This document shows, in pieces, positions 44,911 through 54,149 of a stretch of DNA of 64,000 nucleotides. A program made the translations under genes and the position numbers. The first letter of the stretch is position 1; the number at the start of each line of letters is the position of its first letter. The DNA comes from Mesorhizobium sp. (lineage in GTDB: Bacteria > Pseudomonadota > Alphaproteobacteria > Rhizobiales > Rhizobiaceae), in contig SUGL01000003.1 in assembly GCA_004963905.1 (NCBI GenBank), positions 186,001-250,000 of the forward strand. The letters are read 5' to 3'. The notes under the pieces are model-generated. The model had not been told where the DNA came from, made no database searches, and was given only the letters and a program-made list of their open reading frames with translations.

Positions 44911-45945
44911 CTATTGAACCCTGATGCGCGGATTGAGGAACGCGTAGCCGACATCGGAGATGAGCTGCGTGATCAGCACGATGAATACCGAGACCAGCGA
45001 GCAGCCGAGCAGAAGGTCGATGTCGTTGTTGCCCGCGGCCTCGACCAGCGTGTAGCCGAACCCCTGGTAGCGGAACATCACCTCGACGATGACGACGCCG
45101 GTGAGCAGCCATGGGAACTGCAGCATGATGACGGTGAAGGGCGCAATCAGCGCGTTGCGTAGTGCATGCTTGACGACGACGCTGCTGAAGGAGAGCCCCT
45201 TGAGGCGGGCGGTGCGGATATATTGCTGCGTCATCACCTCGACCATCGAGGCGCGCGTCATGCGCGCTATGTAGCCGGTGCCGTAGATGGCCAGCGTCAT
45301 CACCGGAAGCGTGAAATTGTAGAAGGTGAGGCCCTGACTTGCCGAGGCGGCCGAGCCATTCAGCCAGCCGAGCCACGAGGCGAAGATAACGGTGAAGATG
45401 ACGCCCGACACATATTCGGGCGTCGCCGTCGAGGCGATAGAGGCGACCGACAGCGTGCGGTCGGTGCGCGAGCCCTCGCGCATGCCGGCGAGTATCCCGA
45501 CAAGCAGCGAGATCGGCACCATCACGGCCAGCACCCAGAACATCAGCAGCCCCGTAGCGCCGAGCGCTGGGAAAAGTTTGGAGGCAACCGTCGTTTTGAA
45601 CTTGGTCGAGCAGCCGAAGTCGCCCTGCAGGACGCCGGAGAATGTCGGCACGACCGGGTCGTTGCAGAAGGAGAAGCGCTGCGCCGGCTTGCCCGTCGCC
45701 GGATCGGTTGCCGGCTGCTTGGGCAGCAGGCCCAGCCACTGGCCATAGCGGGCAAAGAAATTCTGCCGGTAGCCATGGTTGACCAGCCAGTCCTCTAGCT
45801 GCTCGGCCGACGTATGCATTTCAGTCTGGCTGATCGCCAGCTTCTTCAGGTTCGGGTTGAGATTGATCAGAAAGAAGACGACCAACGTCAGGCACAGCAT
45901 CGTCAATGCCATCGTGCCAAGACGCCTGAGGATGAACGAAAGCAT
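44911..45945 (-). CDS. Peptide/opine-type ABC importer permease, DppB-like
   Basis: The 344-residue protein starts with the DppB/OppB pattern MLSFILRRLGTMALTMLCLT and ends with the BPD domain (EAA loop QYIRTARLKGLSFSSVVVKHALRNALI). An insert with PKQPATDPATGKPAQRF lies in the first periplasmic loop, where classic DppB is shorter. AGGGG precedes ATG 45945. It follows the binding protein gene after 221 bases and pairs with the DppC-like permease. Confidence 0.9.
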   Translation of the reverse strand: MLSFILRRLGTMALTMLCLTLVVFFLINLNPNLKKLAISQTEMHTSAEQLEDWLVNHGYRQNFFARYGQWLGLLPKQPATDPATGKPAQRFSFCNDPVVPTFSGVLQGDFGCSTKFKTTVASKLFPALGATGLLMFWVLAVMVPISLLVGILAGMREGSRTDRTLSVASIASTATPEYVSGVIFTVIFASWLGWLNGSAASASQGLTFYNFTLPVMTLAIYGTGYIARMTRASMVEVMTQQYIRTARLKGLSFSSVVVKHALRNALIAPFTVIMLQFPWLLTGVVIVEVMFRYQGFGYTLVEAAGNNDIDLLLGCSLVSVFIVLITQLISDVGYAFLNPRIRVQ

Positions 45946-46133
45946 GGCGGCCCCTGCCGGTCTGGTTGGGGTTGGAGCCTGTCTGGAAACCAATCTGGCC
46001 GCCAGCGACCAGGTTGCCTGTCAAACGGACCCTCGAATGCGATCAACCCTGGTTTTTCGTAACATGCCGTTGCCGAAAAAGCCCACACCCTTTGCGGCGT
46101 CGGCTTGCGGTTCCGGCATTGTGCGGGGATTGA

Positions 46134-46157
46134 GGGGAAGGGGCAAGGCCCTTCCCC
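46134..46157 (-). promoter_or_regulatory. Intercistronic stem-loop after the binding protein gene
   Basis: GGGGAAGGG pairs perfectly with CCCTTCCCC around a six-base loop, 9 bases past the binding-protein stop. No U-run follows on the transcribed strand. Such hairpins commonly stabilise the binding-protein mRNA and reduce permease expression. Confidence 0.6.
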
Positions 46158-46166
46158 CACGGTCGA

Positions 46167-47819
46167 TCACGCCTGGTCGAGCCAGACCTTGCCGTAATCG
46201 CGCTCGAAAGTCGGATGCATTTTGTAGTTCTGCACCGCCTTGACCGAGTGGCTGTAGAGCTTGCGCCAGTAAGGCTGGATGATGATGCCGGAATCCTGCA
46301 GGATCTGCTCGATGTCCTTCATCATGTCCTTGCGCTTGGCGGCGTCGGCGACGGCCAGCGCGGCGTTGAGCTTGGCGTCCCAATCGGGATTCGACCAAGC
46401 CGTCTCGTTCCAGGCTTCGCCGGAGCGATAGCCGATCGCTAGCACCTGGACGCCGAGCGGCCGCATGTTCCAATTGGTCATGGACAGCGGATACTTGGTC
46501 CAGTCGTTCCAGAAGGTCGAGCCCGGCAGCACCGTGCGCTTGACCTTGATGCCGGCATCGCGCATCTGCGCGGCGATCGCATCGCCGGTGTTCTTGTGCC
46601 AGTCCTCGTCGACCGTGATCAGCTCGTGCTCGAAATCTGCCTGGCCGGCCTCCGCCAGTAGGGCCTTCGCCTTGGCCGGATCCCGCTTGATCTTCGGCAG
46701 CTCGTAGTATTCCGGATGGATCTGGCAGACATGGTGGTTCTCGGCGACCGTGCCGGCATTGCCGTACCCGAGCTGCAGGACGACGTTGTTGTCGACCGCG
46801 AGTTGCAGGGCGTTGCGGACCTTCTGGTTGTCGTACGGTTTGTTATTGACGTTGGTGCGGCAGACGATGGTCGAGGCAGTGACGATCTCCGACTTCACCA
46901 GGTCCATGCCGTCGAGGATCGACACATAGTCGGCCGAGGTCTCGAAATTGGTGTGCACTTCACCCGATTCGAACGCACTGACCATGGCTTGCGGATCGGT
47001 GCCGTAGTCGATGAACTCGATGCCGTCGAGGAACACCTCACCGTCCCACCATTTGTTGTCTTCGCGGCGCTTGTAGACCACCTTCTGGCCGACATCGTAG
47101 GAGACGAGCTCGAACGGGCCGGTGCCGATTGGGCAGGCTTTGAAATCGCCGCCCTTCTCGTCGAAGCTCTTGTGGACGATCAGGCCCGGATAGTCGCACA
47201 TGTTCGGGATCAGTGCGATGTCGGGCTTGCCGAGCTTGAGCTTGATGGTCATGTCGTCGACCTTGGTCACGGCGCTCTCGTCGAGCTTGTCGTCCTTGAC
47301 CAGGGTGCCGAGGCGGCCAGGCATCGAATTGCCTTCGGCCTTCTTGTCGGCCCAGCGCTTAAGGTTGAAGATGACGTCGTCCGCGGTAAAAGCATCGCCG
47401 TTCGACCAGGTCACGCCCTTGCGCACATGCAGCGTGTATTCGGTGGCGTCATCGTTCACGTCCCAGCTTTCCAGCAGATAGGGGCGGAACGTGTATTCGG
47501 TGGTGTACTTGACGAGCGGCTCGAGCGCCTGGCGCTCGGCATTGGCGATTTCCGACCAGTCGGCCTTGCGCGGATCCTTCGGATCCTTGATCCATTGCGC
47601 GACCTTCAGCGTGCCGCCCTTCTTGCCCTGCACGTCCTCGGCTCTAGCCGGGGTCGGATCAGCGAGACCGAGCAGGCCGTAAGCCATCGCCGTCGACGCG
47701 CCGAAAACGCTGGCCAAAGCCAAAAATTCGCGGCGATCGACGTTTCCTGCCTTGGCTTCTTCGGCCAGGGCCAGGATGTGATCCGGAACGCGATCGCCAT
47801 TACTCTTATAGATTGCCAT
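46167..47819 (-). CDS. Family 5 extracellular solute-binding protein (peptide/opine type), Tat-exported
   Basis: The 550-residue protein has an N-terminal twin-arginine signal ([21 protein letters not shown]) after a 25-residue charged leader, then the SBP_bac_5 domain ([55 protein letters not shown]). These periplasmic proteins bind peptides, opines, nickel or other ligands; the ligand here is unknown. Tat export implies folding before transport. It heads the operon. ATG 47819 gives a leader typical of rhizobial paralogues. Confidence 0.88.
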   Translation of the reverse strand: MAIYKSNGDRVPDHILALAEEAKAGNVDRREFLALASVFGASTAMAYGLLGLADPTPARAEDVQGKKGGTLKVAQWIKDPKDPRKADWSEIANAERQALEPLVKYTTEYTFRPYLLESWDVNDDATEYTLHVRKGVTWSNGDAFTADDVIFNLKRWADKKAEGNSMPGRLGTLVKDDKLDESAVTKVDDMTIKLKLGKPDIALIPNMCDYPGLIVHKSFDEKGGDFKACPIGTGPFELVSYDVGQKVVYKRREDNKWWDGEVFLDGIEFIDYGTDPQAMVSAFESGEVHTNFETSADYVSILDGMDLVKSEIVTASTIVCRTNVNNKPYDNQKVRNALQLAVDNNVVLQLGYGNAGTVAENHHVCQIHPEYYELPKIKRDPAKAKALLAEAGQADFEHELITVDEDWHKNTGDAIAAQMRDAGIKVKRTVLPGSTFWNDWTKYPLSMTNWNMRPLGVQVLAIGYRSGEAWNETAWSNPDWDAKLNAALAVADAAKRKDMMKDIEQILQDSGIIIQPYWRKLYSHSVKAVQNYKMHPTFERDYGKVWLDQA

Positions 47820-48093
47820 GACTAACTCCCATTGTTTGGCTTTCTGCCTTTTAACATTCCGCATCCGGACCGTGATGTCAAAACACGGTATGGACTGGGA
47901 ACATGGTGGCGAATGTGCAACTTTGGAATGAGGCCGGTTCGCGCGATAACGACAGTCATGACGCAAATTTGTTAGTGCACCGCACATTTCTGAAAAAATC
48001 GATGGCGGATTAAATCAAGACATTTTAGGCGGATAAGGGCCTCGCGGACGCGGCAAAAGTCCTCTCGGGCCCGCCGAGGGCAGCGCCGCGTGG

Positions 48094-51000
48094 TCAGTAT
48101 TCGCGTTCGTAAAAGACGCCGCCCTTGGCTTCGCCCGCGTCGTTGGCCTCGCCGCGAAGCTTCACCCCGCGCCCGACATTGAGGTCGATCGTCGCCTTGC
48201 CGGAGCCTGGTTTGTCGCCCTTCTGGATCGTCACATAGGTGCGGTCGTTGAGGTACTTGCCGGCGGAAACCGCGGTGCCGCCTTTTTCGTCCGTCGTCAC
48301 GTCGAGATTGTCGACGCCGATGGCGCTTTGCAGGTTCTCGAGCAGTGAGGTCGAGCCGCCGACCCCTGCGAGCTGCGCGGCGGCTTGCGCCAGTTGCGCG
48401 ATCTGCAGCGGTGACAGTTTGGACATGGATTGACCGAAGATGAGCTGTGCCAGGACCTCGTCCTGGGGCAGCGCCGGCACGGAGGAGAAAGTGAACTTCG
48501 GATTGGTCGCTTCGCCCGAAACGACGATGGTGACGGTGGCGCTGCTTGTCGTCGTGGTCGCCGTCAGGTTGAGATAGGGCACCAGCGAACCCTGGAACCC
48601 GACCGTGCCCTCGGTGAAGGTCAGCCGCTTGGCAAGGATCGTCAGCCGTCCGCGCTGCAGCGTGAAGGTGCCGACCGCCTGCGGCGACGAGGCCGGGCCG
48701 GTCAGCTTGAGCGACCCGCCGAGCTCGGCATCCAGGCCCCTGCCCTGGATGAAGATCTGGTTCGGCGCGTTGACCGTCACGTCGAGGACAAGCCCGCTGC
48801 CGCCATTGCCGCTGCCGCTCGACGTCGGCGGGTTCAGCGCCCTGTCCTGCGCGCGCACCGCGCGCGGCGCGTTCTTATGCTTCACATCCAGCGCCGAGAG
48901 CGAGCCCGGCAGCTTTTCCGGAACGGTGATGACCGTCCTCGCCAGATTGATGGTGCCGGCGATCACCGGCGCCGAAACGAGCGGCCCCTTGATGGTCAGG
49001 TCGCCGCCAAGATTCGCGGTCACCACCCTGCCGTCGGTATAGCGGCCATCGGTGAGTTTTATCGACAGGTCGGCCGGGAAGCCCTGCGCCGGGGTAATGC
49101 CGACCGTGCCGCTGGCCGAAAGGCTGCCGCGCGTCGACAAAGTGCCGGTCAGGCGATTGATCCTGGCAACGCCGCCGCCGATCGAGACGTCGGCCGCGAT
49201 GTCGTTGACCGCGAGCCCGGAGCGTGCGTCGAGGAGACGGGCGCCCGACGTAGTGACTTTGCCGCTGATCACCGGCGAGGACGCGGGACCGCGGACTTGC
49301 ACGTCGACATTGGCGGTGCCGTTAAGTGCAAGGCCTTGCGCGGCCAGTTTGGCGGCAAGGAAGGAAAACGGCACCTTGCCGTTGAAGTCGAGCGCCAGGG
49401 CCGGCGTGCCGGCCGTTGTCACCGTGCCGCCGCCCTTGAGGCCAAGGCCAGCGCTGTCGCTGATGGCGGCATCGAAGGCGAGCTTGTTGCCGGCAAAGGT
49501 TCCGGACGACGAGACGTTGATGCCGCCGAGCCCGGCGCCGCGCGTCTGCGAGGTCTGCACACCCAAAGCGTCGACGTTAAAGGCGACCGCCGGCGTGGCC
49601 GGCGCGCCGGACACCTTCACCGTGCCCGAGATCGAGCCCGCCGCATCGAGGCTGGGCGAAAAACTGTTGGCGAGCGAAACCGGCACCCTGGCCAGATTGG
49701 CGTTGATGTCGAGCGTCTGCGCGACCTTGCCCGTCACCGTTGCCGTGCCGCCGCCTAGATTGAGCACCAGCCGGTCGAGCGTCGTCGCGCCGTTGGCTAT
49801 GGTCACCGTCGAGGCCTGCGCGATCGCGGCCTTGATGCCCTGCACCGTCGCCTGGCCCGACGCGAGCTCGATGGTCGTCGTGCCGTTCGCCATTTTCACC
49901 CGGCCGGCCGCCTTCGCCGGAATATTCTTCACGGTGGCGCCTCCGGAGAAGCCGGTCCAGTCGCCGTCGCGCTTCAAGTCGACGTCGATGCCGGTGACGG
50001 CGGTGCCGCCCGAGATCACGCTCTCGGCGCGGATCGTGCCGGAGATGACGGGCGCCGCGAGATAGTTCGCGATCTGGGCATCGATGGCGACGTTCTTGGC
50101 CGAGAGGTCGCCGCGCTTGATCGCCGCCGTGGTCGCCTTGACGGCGACATTCGGTCCGTTGTCGGTTTTCGCGAAGGCGATCGTGCCGCGCACGTCGCCT
50201 TCCGCCTTTTCCAGTGCCAGCGCCGCCAGCGGTCCGATGTCGGGCAGGTCGAGCGACACGGTACCGACCGGCACGAAAGCCTGGTCGAGCGCCAGATCGC
50301 CGGAGATCTTGCTTGATCCCAGCGACAGCAGAAGCCCGTTGATCGCGCTCTTGCCGTTGGTGGTGGCAAGCACCGCGCTGCCCTGCAGCGGCTGCCCGGC
50401 GACATTGCCGGTCAGTTGCACATTGGCCGCCGGATTGGCGGCATCGGCCTTGCCGGTCGCGATCAGCTTCAGCCCGGTGATCTCGCGCGCAGCCACCGAA
50501 AGCCGGTCGCTGTTCACCGTCAAGGACAGGTCCGGCGCCGCGGGCGCGCCCTGCGCATTGAGCGCGAAGGTGATGGCGCCCTTGGCGTCCTTGGACAGCA
50601 GCGACATATCCGCCAGCGCGCCCTTGATGGCGGCGCTCAGCGTGTTGTCGGCGATGCTCGCCTGCCCGTCGGCGGTGAACGCGCCGGAGGCCACTTTAAC
50701 CGGGCCGACGCTGACATTGCCCTTGGCGTCGCGTTGCGTTGTGGCGCTGAGTTGCGTGCGCTGGGCAAGAACACCACGCACCGCCGCCGGCAAGGCGGCC
50801 GAGAGCACGTCCGCCTTGACGGTGAAGTCGACGGAGCCGTCGGCGAACGACACTCTGCCATTGAAGGCGCCGTCGACCGCGCCGCTGGTCGCCGAGCCGC
50901 TATTGATGGCGATCGCGTCGGGAGCAAGGCTGCCGGCGACCTTTGCCGTGACCTTGCCGGCGACCAGCGGCGCAACCGTCGGATTGTCGAGATCGATCTT

Positions 51001-54000
51001 GTCGGCCGCGACCATACCGGAGACGGGGCCAGTCCGGCTCTTGACGTCGAACCCGTCGGAATGCAGCGCCAGCGCCAGGCCCTCCACCTTGATGTGGTTG
51101 GCCGTAGCGGAGGGCAGTGTGGCCGAGACATCGAGGCGCGGCGTCGCGCCTTGCCCCGCGGCCTTTACCGAAACGGTCTGCAATTCCAGGTCGACGGGGC
51201 TTGCGGCGGTGCCGAATTTGAGCGGCAGGCTCGGGCCGTTCGAGTTGAGGTCGAGCGAGAAATCGCTGGCGCCGTTCGGATTGATGGTGCCGGCGGCCCT
51301 GCCCGAGATCTTGTCGCCGGAAAGCGTCGCTTGGTCGACGACGAGGCCGCCCGACGTCGAGACGCTGCCGGCGGCGTCGAGATCGAGTGGCCCAAGCCCG
51401 ATCTGACGGGTCTGGGCGGTCTCCGCGCCGGCGAGCTTGGCATTGAACCGGACATCGGGGTTGGCCGACCGACCCGTGACATGCGCCGTGCCCTCCAGCG
51501 TTCCGGCCGCATCGAGGCCAGGCACGAAATCATTGGCGAGCGCCGCCGGCAGATTGGCCAAATTGGCGGTCAGGTCGAGAATCTGACCAGCACTGCCTGA
51601 AACGGTCGCCGTGCCGCCGCCGAGATTGAGCGCGAGCTTCTCGATGGTGGTGACGCCGTTGGCGATCGAAAGGCTCGACGGCTCGGCGATCGCCGCCTTG
51701 ATGCCGCGCACGGTCGCTTCGCCGGACGCGATCTCGACGCTGGTCTTGCCGTCGGCGATCTTCACGCGGCCGGTGGCGGTGGCCGGAATGCCCGACGCCG
51801 TCGCGCCGCCGGCAAAGTTGGTCCAATCGCCGTCGCGCTTCAGATCGATGCCGATGCCGCTGATCACCGTGCTCCCGGAAGTCACGCTGTCGGCCTTGAT
51901 CGTGCCCGCGATCGCCGGCCCCTTGAGATAGTTGGCGATGAGCGCGTTGACGGTGATAGTCTTTGCCGCCAGGTCGCCGCGCGCGATCGAGGTGCTTGCC
52001 GCGTTGACGGTGACGGTCGGAGCCCCGCCATCCTTGGCGAAGGCGATCGTGCCGTTGATATCGCCGGTCGCCGATTGCCCGCCGAGAGCCGCCAGCGGCC
52101 CGATGTCGGGAACGGCAAGCGTCAGCGTGCCGAGCGGCAGATACTGATCGTCGAGCGCGAGATCGCCCGAAACCTTGTTGTCGCCGAGCGCCAGGCTGAG
52201 CCCCCTGATCGAGCGCTTGCCGTCGGCGGTCACCAGCGAGGCGCTGATGTCGAGCGGCTGCTCCTCCACGCTGCCCGTCAGTGAAACATCGGCCGAAGGG
52301 TTGGCGATGTCGGCCTTGCCTTTCGTGGAGAGCTTGATGTCCTTCACCGTCCGGCCAGCCGCCGTCAGGCTGGCGCTGTCGGCTGAAATCGAAAAGTCCG
52401 GTGCCCAGCGCGGCCCGCTCGCGGTCAGCGCGAAATTGATCCCGCCGGCGAGCGGCGTGCCGGCAAGCGACGATAGCGGCGAGACGTCGCCCAGAGTGCC
52501 CTTGACGTTGGCCTGAATGTCCGAGCCTCGCATGCTGCCGGTGCCGCTGGCGCTGAGCGAGCCGGAGGTAATCTCCAGCGAATTGGCCGCGAACGCGCCT
52601 TGCGGATCGCGGGTCGCGGTGGCCGAGAATTTCACCCGCTCGCCAAGCAGCGAGCTGATTTGTGGCGGCAGCGCCGTCGATACGGCGTCAGCGTTCATCT
52701 TCAGCGTCATCGACAGATCGGCGAGCGAGACACCGGCCGTCAGCGCCGCATTGAGCGCATCGCTGCGCAACGTGCCCTTGTCGATGGTCACGTTATCGCG
52801 GCTGACCGTGCCTGAAAGATCGGCGGCGAGCTTGCCCGTCACCAGCGGCGCCAGCGTCGCCACGTCGGTTTTCAGGCCGGCGGCGGCGAGCTTGACACTG
52901 ACCGGACCGCCAAGGGTCTCGACATCGAAGCCATCGGAATGGATCTCTCCCGTCACATTGTTGAGCTGAGTGCCGCCGACGGCGATCGAGGCCAGCGCGG
53001 TGCCGATATCGACCATAGGAGTCTTGCCATCGCCAAAGGCGCGTGCGGTCGCCTTCTGGACCGCGATCAGGATCGGCACGGCGCTGTTGCCGACATCGAT
53101 GGTGACTGGCTTGCCCTTGGCTGAAAGCTCGACGGCAAGGTCGCTGGCGCCTTTCGGGTCGACATTGCCGGTCGCCGTGCCATGCACGGTGTCGCTCTCT
53201 ATAGTGGCGCGCCCGATATCGACCCCACCGGCCGTGGTCGCCGTGCCGGCGATGTCGAAGCTCGTCTTACCTGCGAACAGCGACTTGAACTTTTCCGGCA
53301 GGAAGCGCTCGAATTCGCCGTCGCCCTTGGCTTCGATATAGTGGCCCTTGTCGCTGAGCTGATGGCGTCCGGTGAGCTGGGTGATGATCTGGCGGTCGAC
53401 GACGAAGGTGCCGATGCCGCTCCAATTGGCGAGCGGCCCGGTACCGGAAACGACGATGTCGACGGGTGGCGCATCGGGCAGCTTGAGCAGGTTGGCGATG
53501 ATCCCGCCCGCCGGCTCCGACGCCTTGAGATCGAGGTCGAGCTTGTTATCGGCCGGCGCGAAATGGACCTTGGCGTCGACATTGCCTTGCTTGCCGTCGT
53601 GGCGGGCGACGTTGAGCACCGTCTCGATCGCCAACGGCGATGGGTCGGCTTTCAGCGAACCCTTGGCGGCAAGTTCGGCAATGCCGCTGCCGGCAAGCTG
53701 CTGCCCGAGCGCGATCTCCGGCAAGTCGATCTGCTTGACATCGACCGAAACCGGCAGGCTGCTCGAACCGCCCTGCGAAGGCTGCTGGCCGGCTTGCGGC
53801 AGCCGCGCCAACTCGATGCGCCCGGCGGCGATCCGATCGGCGTTGAAATTGCGTGACAAGAGCGCCGTCGGCGACCAGTCGAGCGCCACCTTGCGCGCCA
53901 CCAGCCAGGGTCCGGCGCGATCCTCCAGCACGACGTGATCGACCCGCAACGCGCCGGACCATATGCCTTCGATGCCGCTGACGGTGACCTTGCGGTCCTC

Positions 54001-54147
54001 GCTCGAGGCCATTTTCGAAATCATGCCGGCGAGATTTTGCCGGCCGCCTTCGGTTCCGGTCAGAACGACGAGCGCGCCGATCGCCACCACCAGCAACAGG
54101 AGCAGCGCGTAAAGGCAGATGCGAAGGATACGCCAGAATATCTTCAT
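48094..54147 (-). CDS. tamB: Translocation and assembly module inner-membrane component TamB, with internal duplication
   Basis: The 2017-residue protein has an N-terminal membrane anchor (ILRICLYALLLLLVVAIGALVVL), long beta-rich repeats and a C-terminal DUF490/TamB domain (FTLQRGRLTILAKRLTFTEG, QDEVLAQLIFGQSMSKLSP) that ends at the outer-membrane partner. TamB links the membranes and serves outer-membrane protein assembly or lipid transport with TamA. E. coli TamB has 1259 residues. The extra length comes from a tandem copy of about 620 residues: LKRDGDW at about 769 and 1391, SDGFDV at about 403 and 1029. It starts two bases after tamA stops. Confidence 0.92.
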   Translation of the reverse strand: MKIFWRILRICLYALLLLLVVAIGALVVLTGTEGGRQNLAGMISKMASSEDRKVTVSGIEGIWSGALRVDHVVLEDRAGPWLVARKVALDWSPTALLSRNFNADRIAAGRIELARLPQAGQQPSQGGSSSLPVSVDVKQIDLPEIALGQQLAGSGIAELAAKGSLKADPSPLAIETVLNVARHDGKQGNVDAKVHFAPADNKLDLDLKASEPAGGIIANLLKLPDAPPVDIVVSGTGPLANWSGIGTFVVDRQIITQLTGRHQLSDKGHYIEAKGDGEFERFLPEKFKSLFAGKTSFDIAGTATTAGGVDIGRATIESDTVHGTATGNVDPKGASDLAVELSAKGKPVTIDVGNSAVPILIAVQKATARAFGDGKTPMVDIGTALASIAVGGTQLNNVTGEIHSDGFDVETLGGPVSVKLAAAGLKTDVATLAPLVTGKLAADLSGTVSRDNVTIDKGTLRSDALNAALTAGVSLADLSMTLKMNADAVSTALPPQISSLLGERVKFSATATRDPQGAFAANSLEITSGSLSASGTGSMRGSDIQANVKGTLGDVSPLSSLAGTPLAGGINFALTASGPRWAPDFSISADSASLTAAGRTVKDIKLSTKGKADIANPSADVSLTGSVEEQPLDISASLVTADGKRSIRGLSLALGDNKVSGDLALDDQYLPLGTLTLAVPDIGPLAALGGQSATGDINGTIAFAKDGGAPTVTVNAASTSIARGDLAAKTITVNALIANYLKGPAIAGTIKADSVTSGSTVISGIGIDLKRDGDWTNFAGGATASGIPATATGRVKIADGKTSVEIASGEATVRGIKAAIAEPSSLSIANGVTTIEKLALNLGGGTATVSGSAGQILDLTANLANLPAALANDFVPGLDAAGTLEGTAHVTGRSANPDVRFNAKLAGAETAQTRQIGLGPLDLDAAGSVSTSGGLVVDQATLSGDKISGRAAGTINPNGASDFSLDLNSNGPSLPLKFGTAASPVDLELQTVSVKAAGQGATPRLDVSATLPSATANHIKVEGLALALHSDGFDVKSRTGPVSGMVAADKIDLDNPTVAPLVAGKVTAKVAGSLAPDAIAINSGSATSGAVDGAFNGRVSFADGSVDFTVKADVLSAALPAAVRGVLAQRTQLSATTQRDAKGNVSVGPVKVASGAFTADGQASIADNTLSAAIKGALADMSLLSKDAKGAITFALNAQGAPAAPDLSLTVNSDRLSVAAREITGLKLIATGKADAANPAANVQLTGNVAGQPLQGSAVLATTNGKSAINGLLLSLGSSKISGDLALDQAFVPVGTVSLDLPDIGPLAALALEKAEGDVRGTIAFAKTDNGPNVAVKATTAAIKRGDLSAKNVAIDAQIANYLAAPVISGTIRAESVISGGTAVTGIDVDLKRDGDWTGFSGGATVKNIPAKAAGRVKMANGTTTIELASGQATVQGIKAAIAQASTVTIANGATTLDRLVLNLGGGTATVTGKVAQTLDINANLARVPVSLANSFSPSLDAAGSISGTVKVSGAPATPAVAFNVDALGVQTSQTRGAGLGGINVSSSGTFAGNKLAFDAAISDSAGLGLKGGGTVTTAGTPALALDFNGKVPFSFLAAKLAAQGLALNGTANVDVQVRGPASSPVISGKVTTSGARLLDARSGLAVNDIAADVSIGGGVARINRLTGTLSTRGSLSASGTVGITPAQGFPADLSIKLTDGRYTDGRVVTANLGGDLTIKGPLVSAPVIAGTINLARTVITVPEKLPGSLSALDVKHKNAPRAVRAQDRALNPPTSSGSGNGGSGLVLDVTVNAPNQIFIQGRGLDAELGGSLKLTGPASSPQAVGTFTLQRGRLTILAKRLTFTEGTVGFQGSLVPYLNLTATTTTSSATVTIVVSGEATNPKFTFSSVPALPQDEVLAQLIFGQSMSKLSPLQIAQLAQAAAQLAGVGGSTSLLENLQSAIGVDNLDVTTDEKGGTAVSAGKYLNDRTYVTIQKGDKPGSGKATIDLNVGRGVKLRGEANDAGEAKGGVFYEREY

Positions 54148-54149
54148 CG

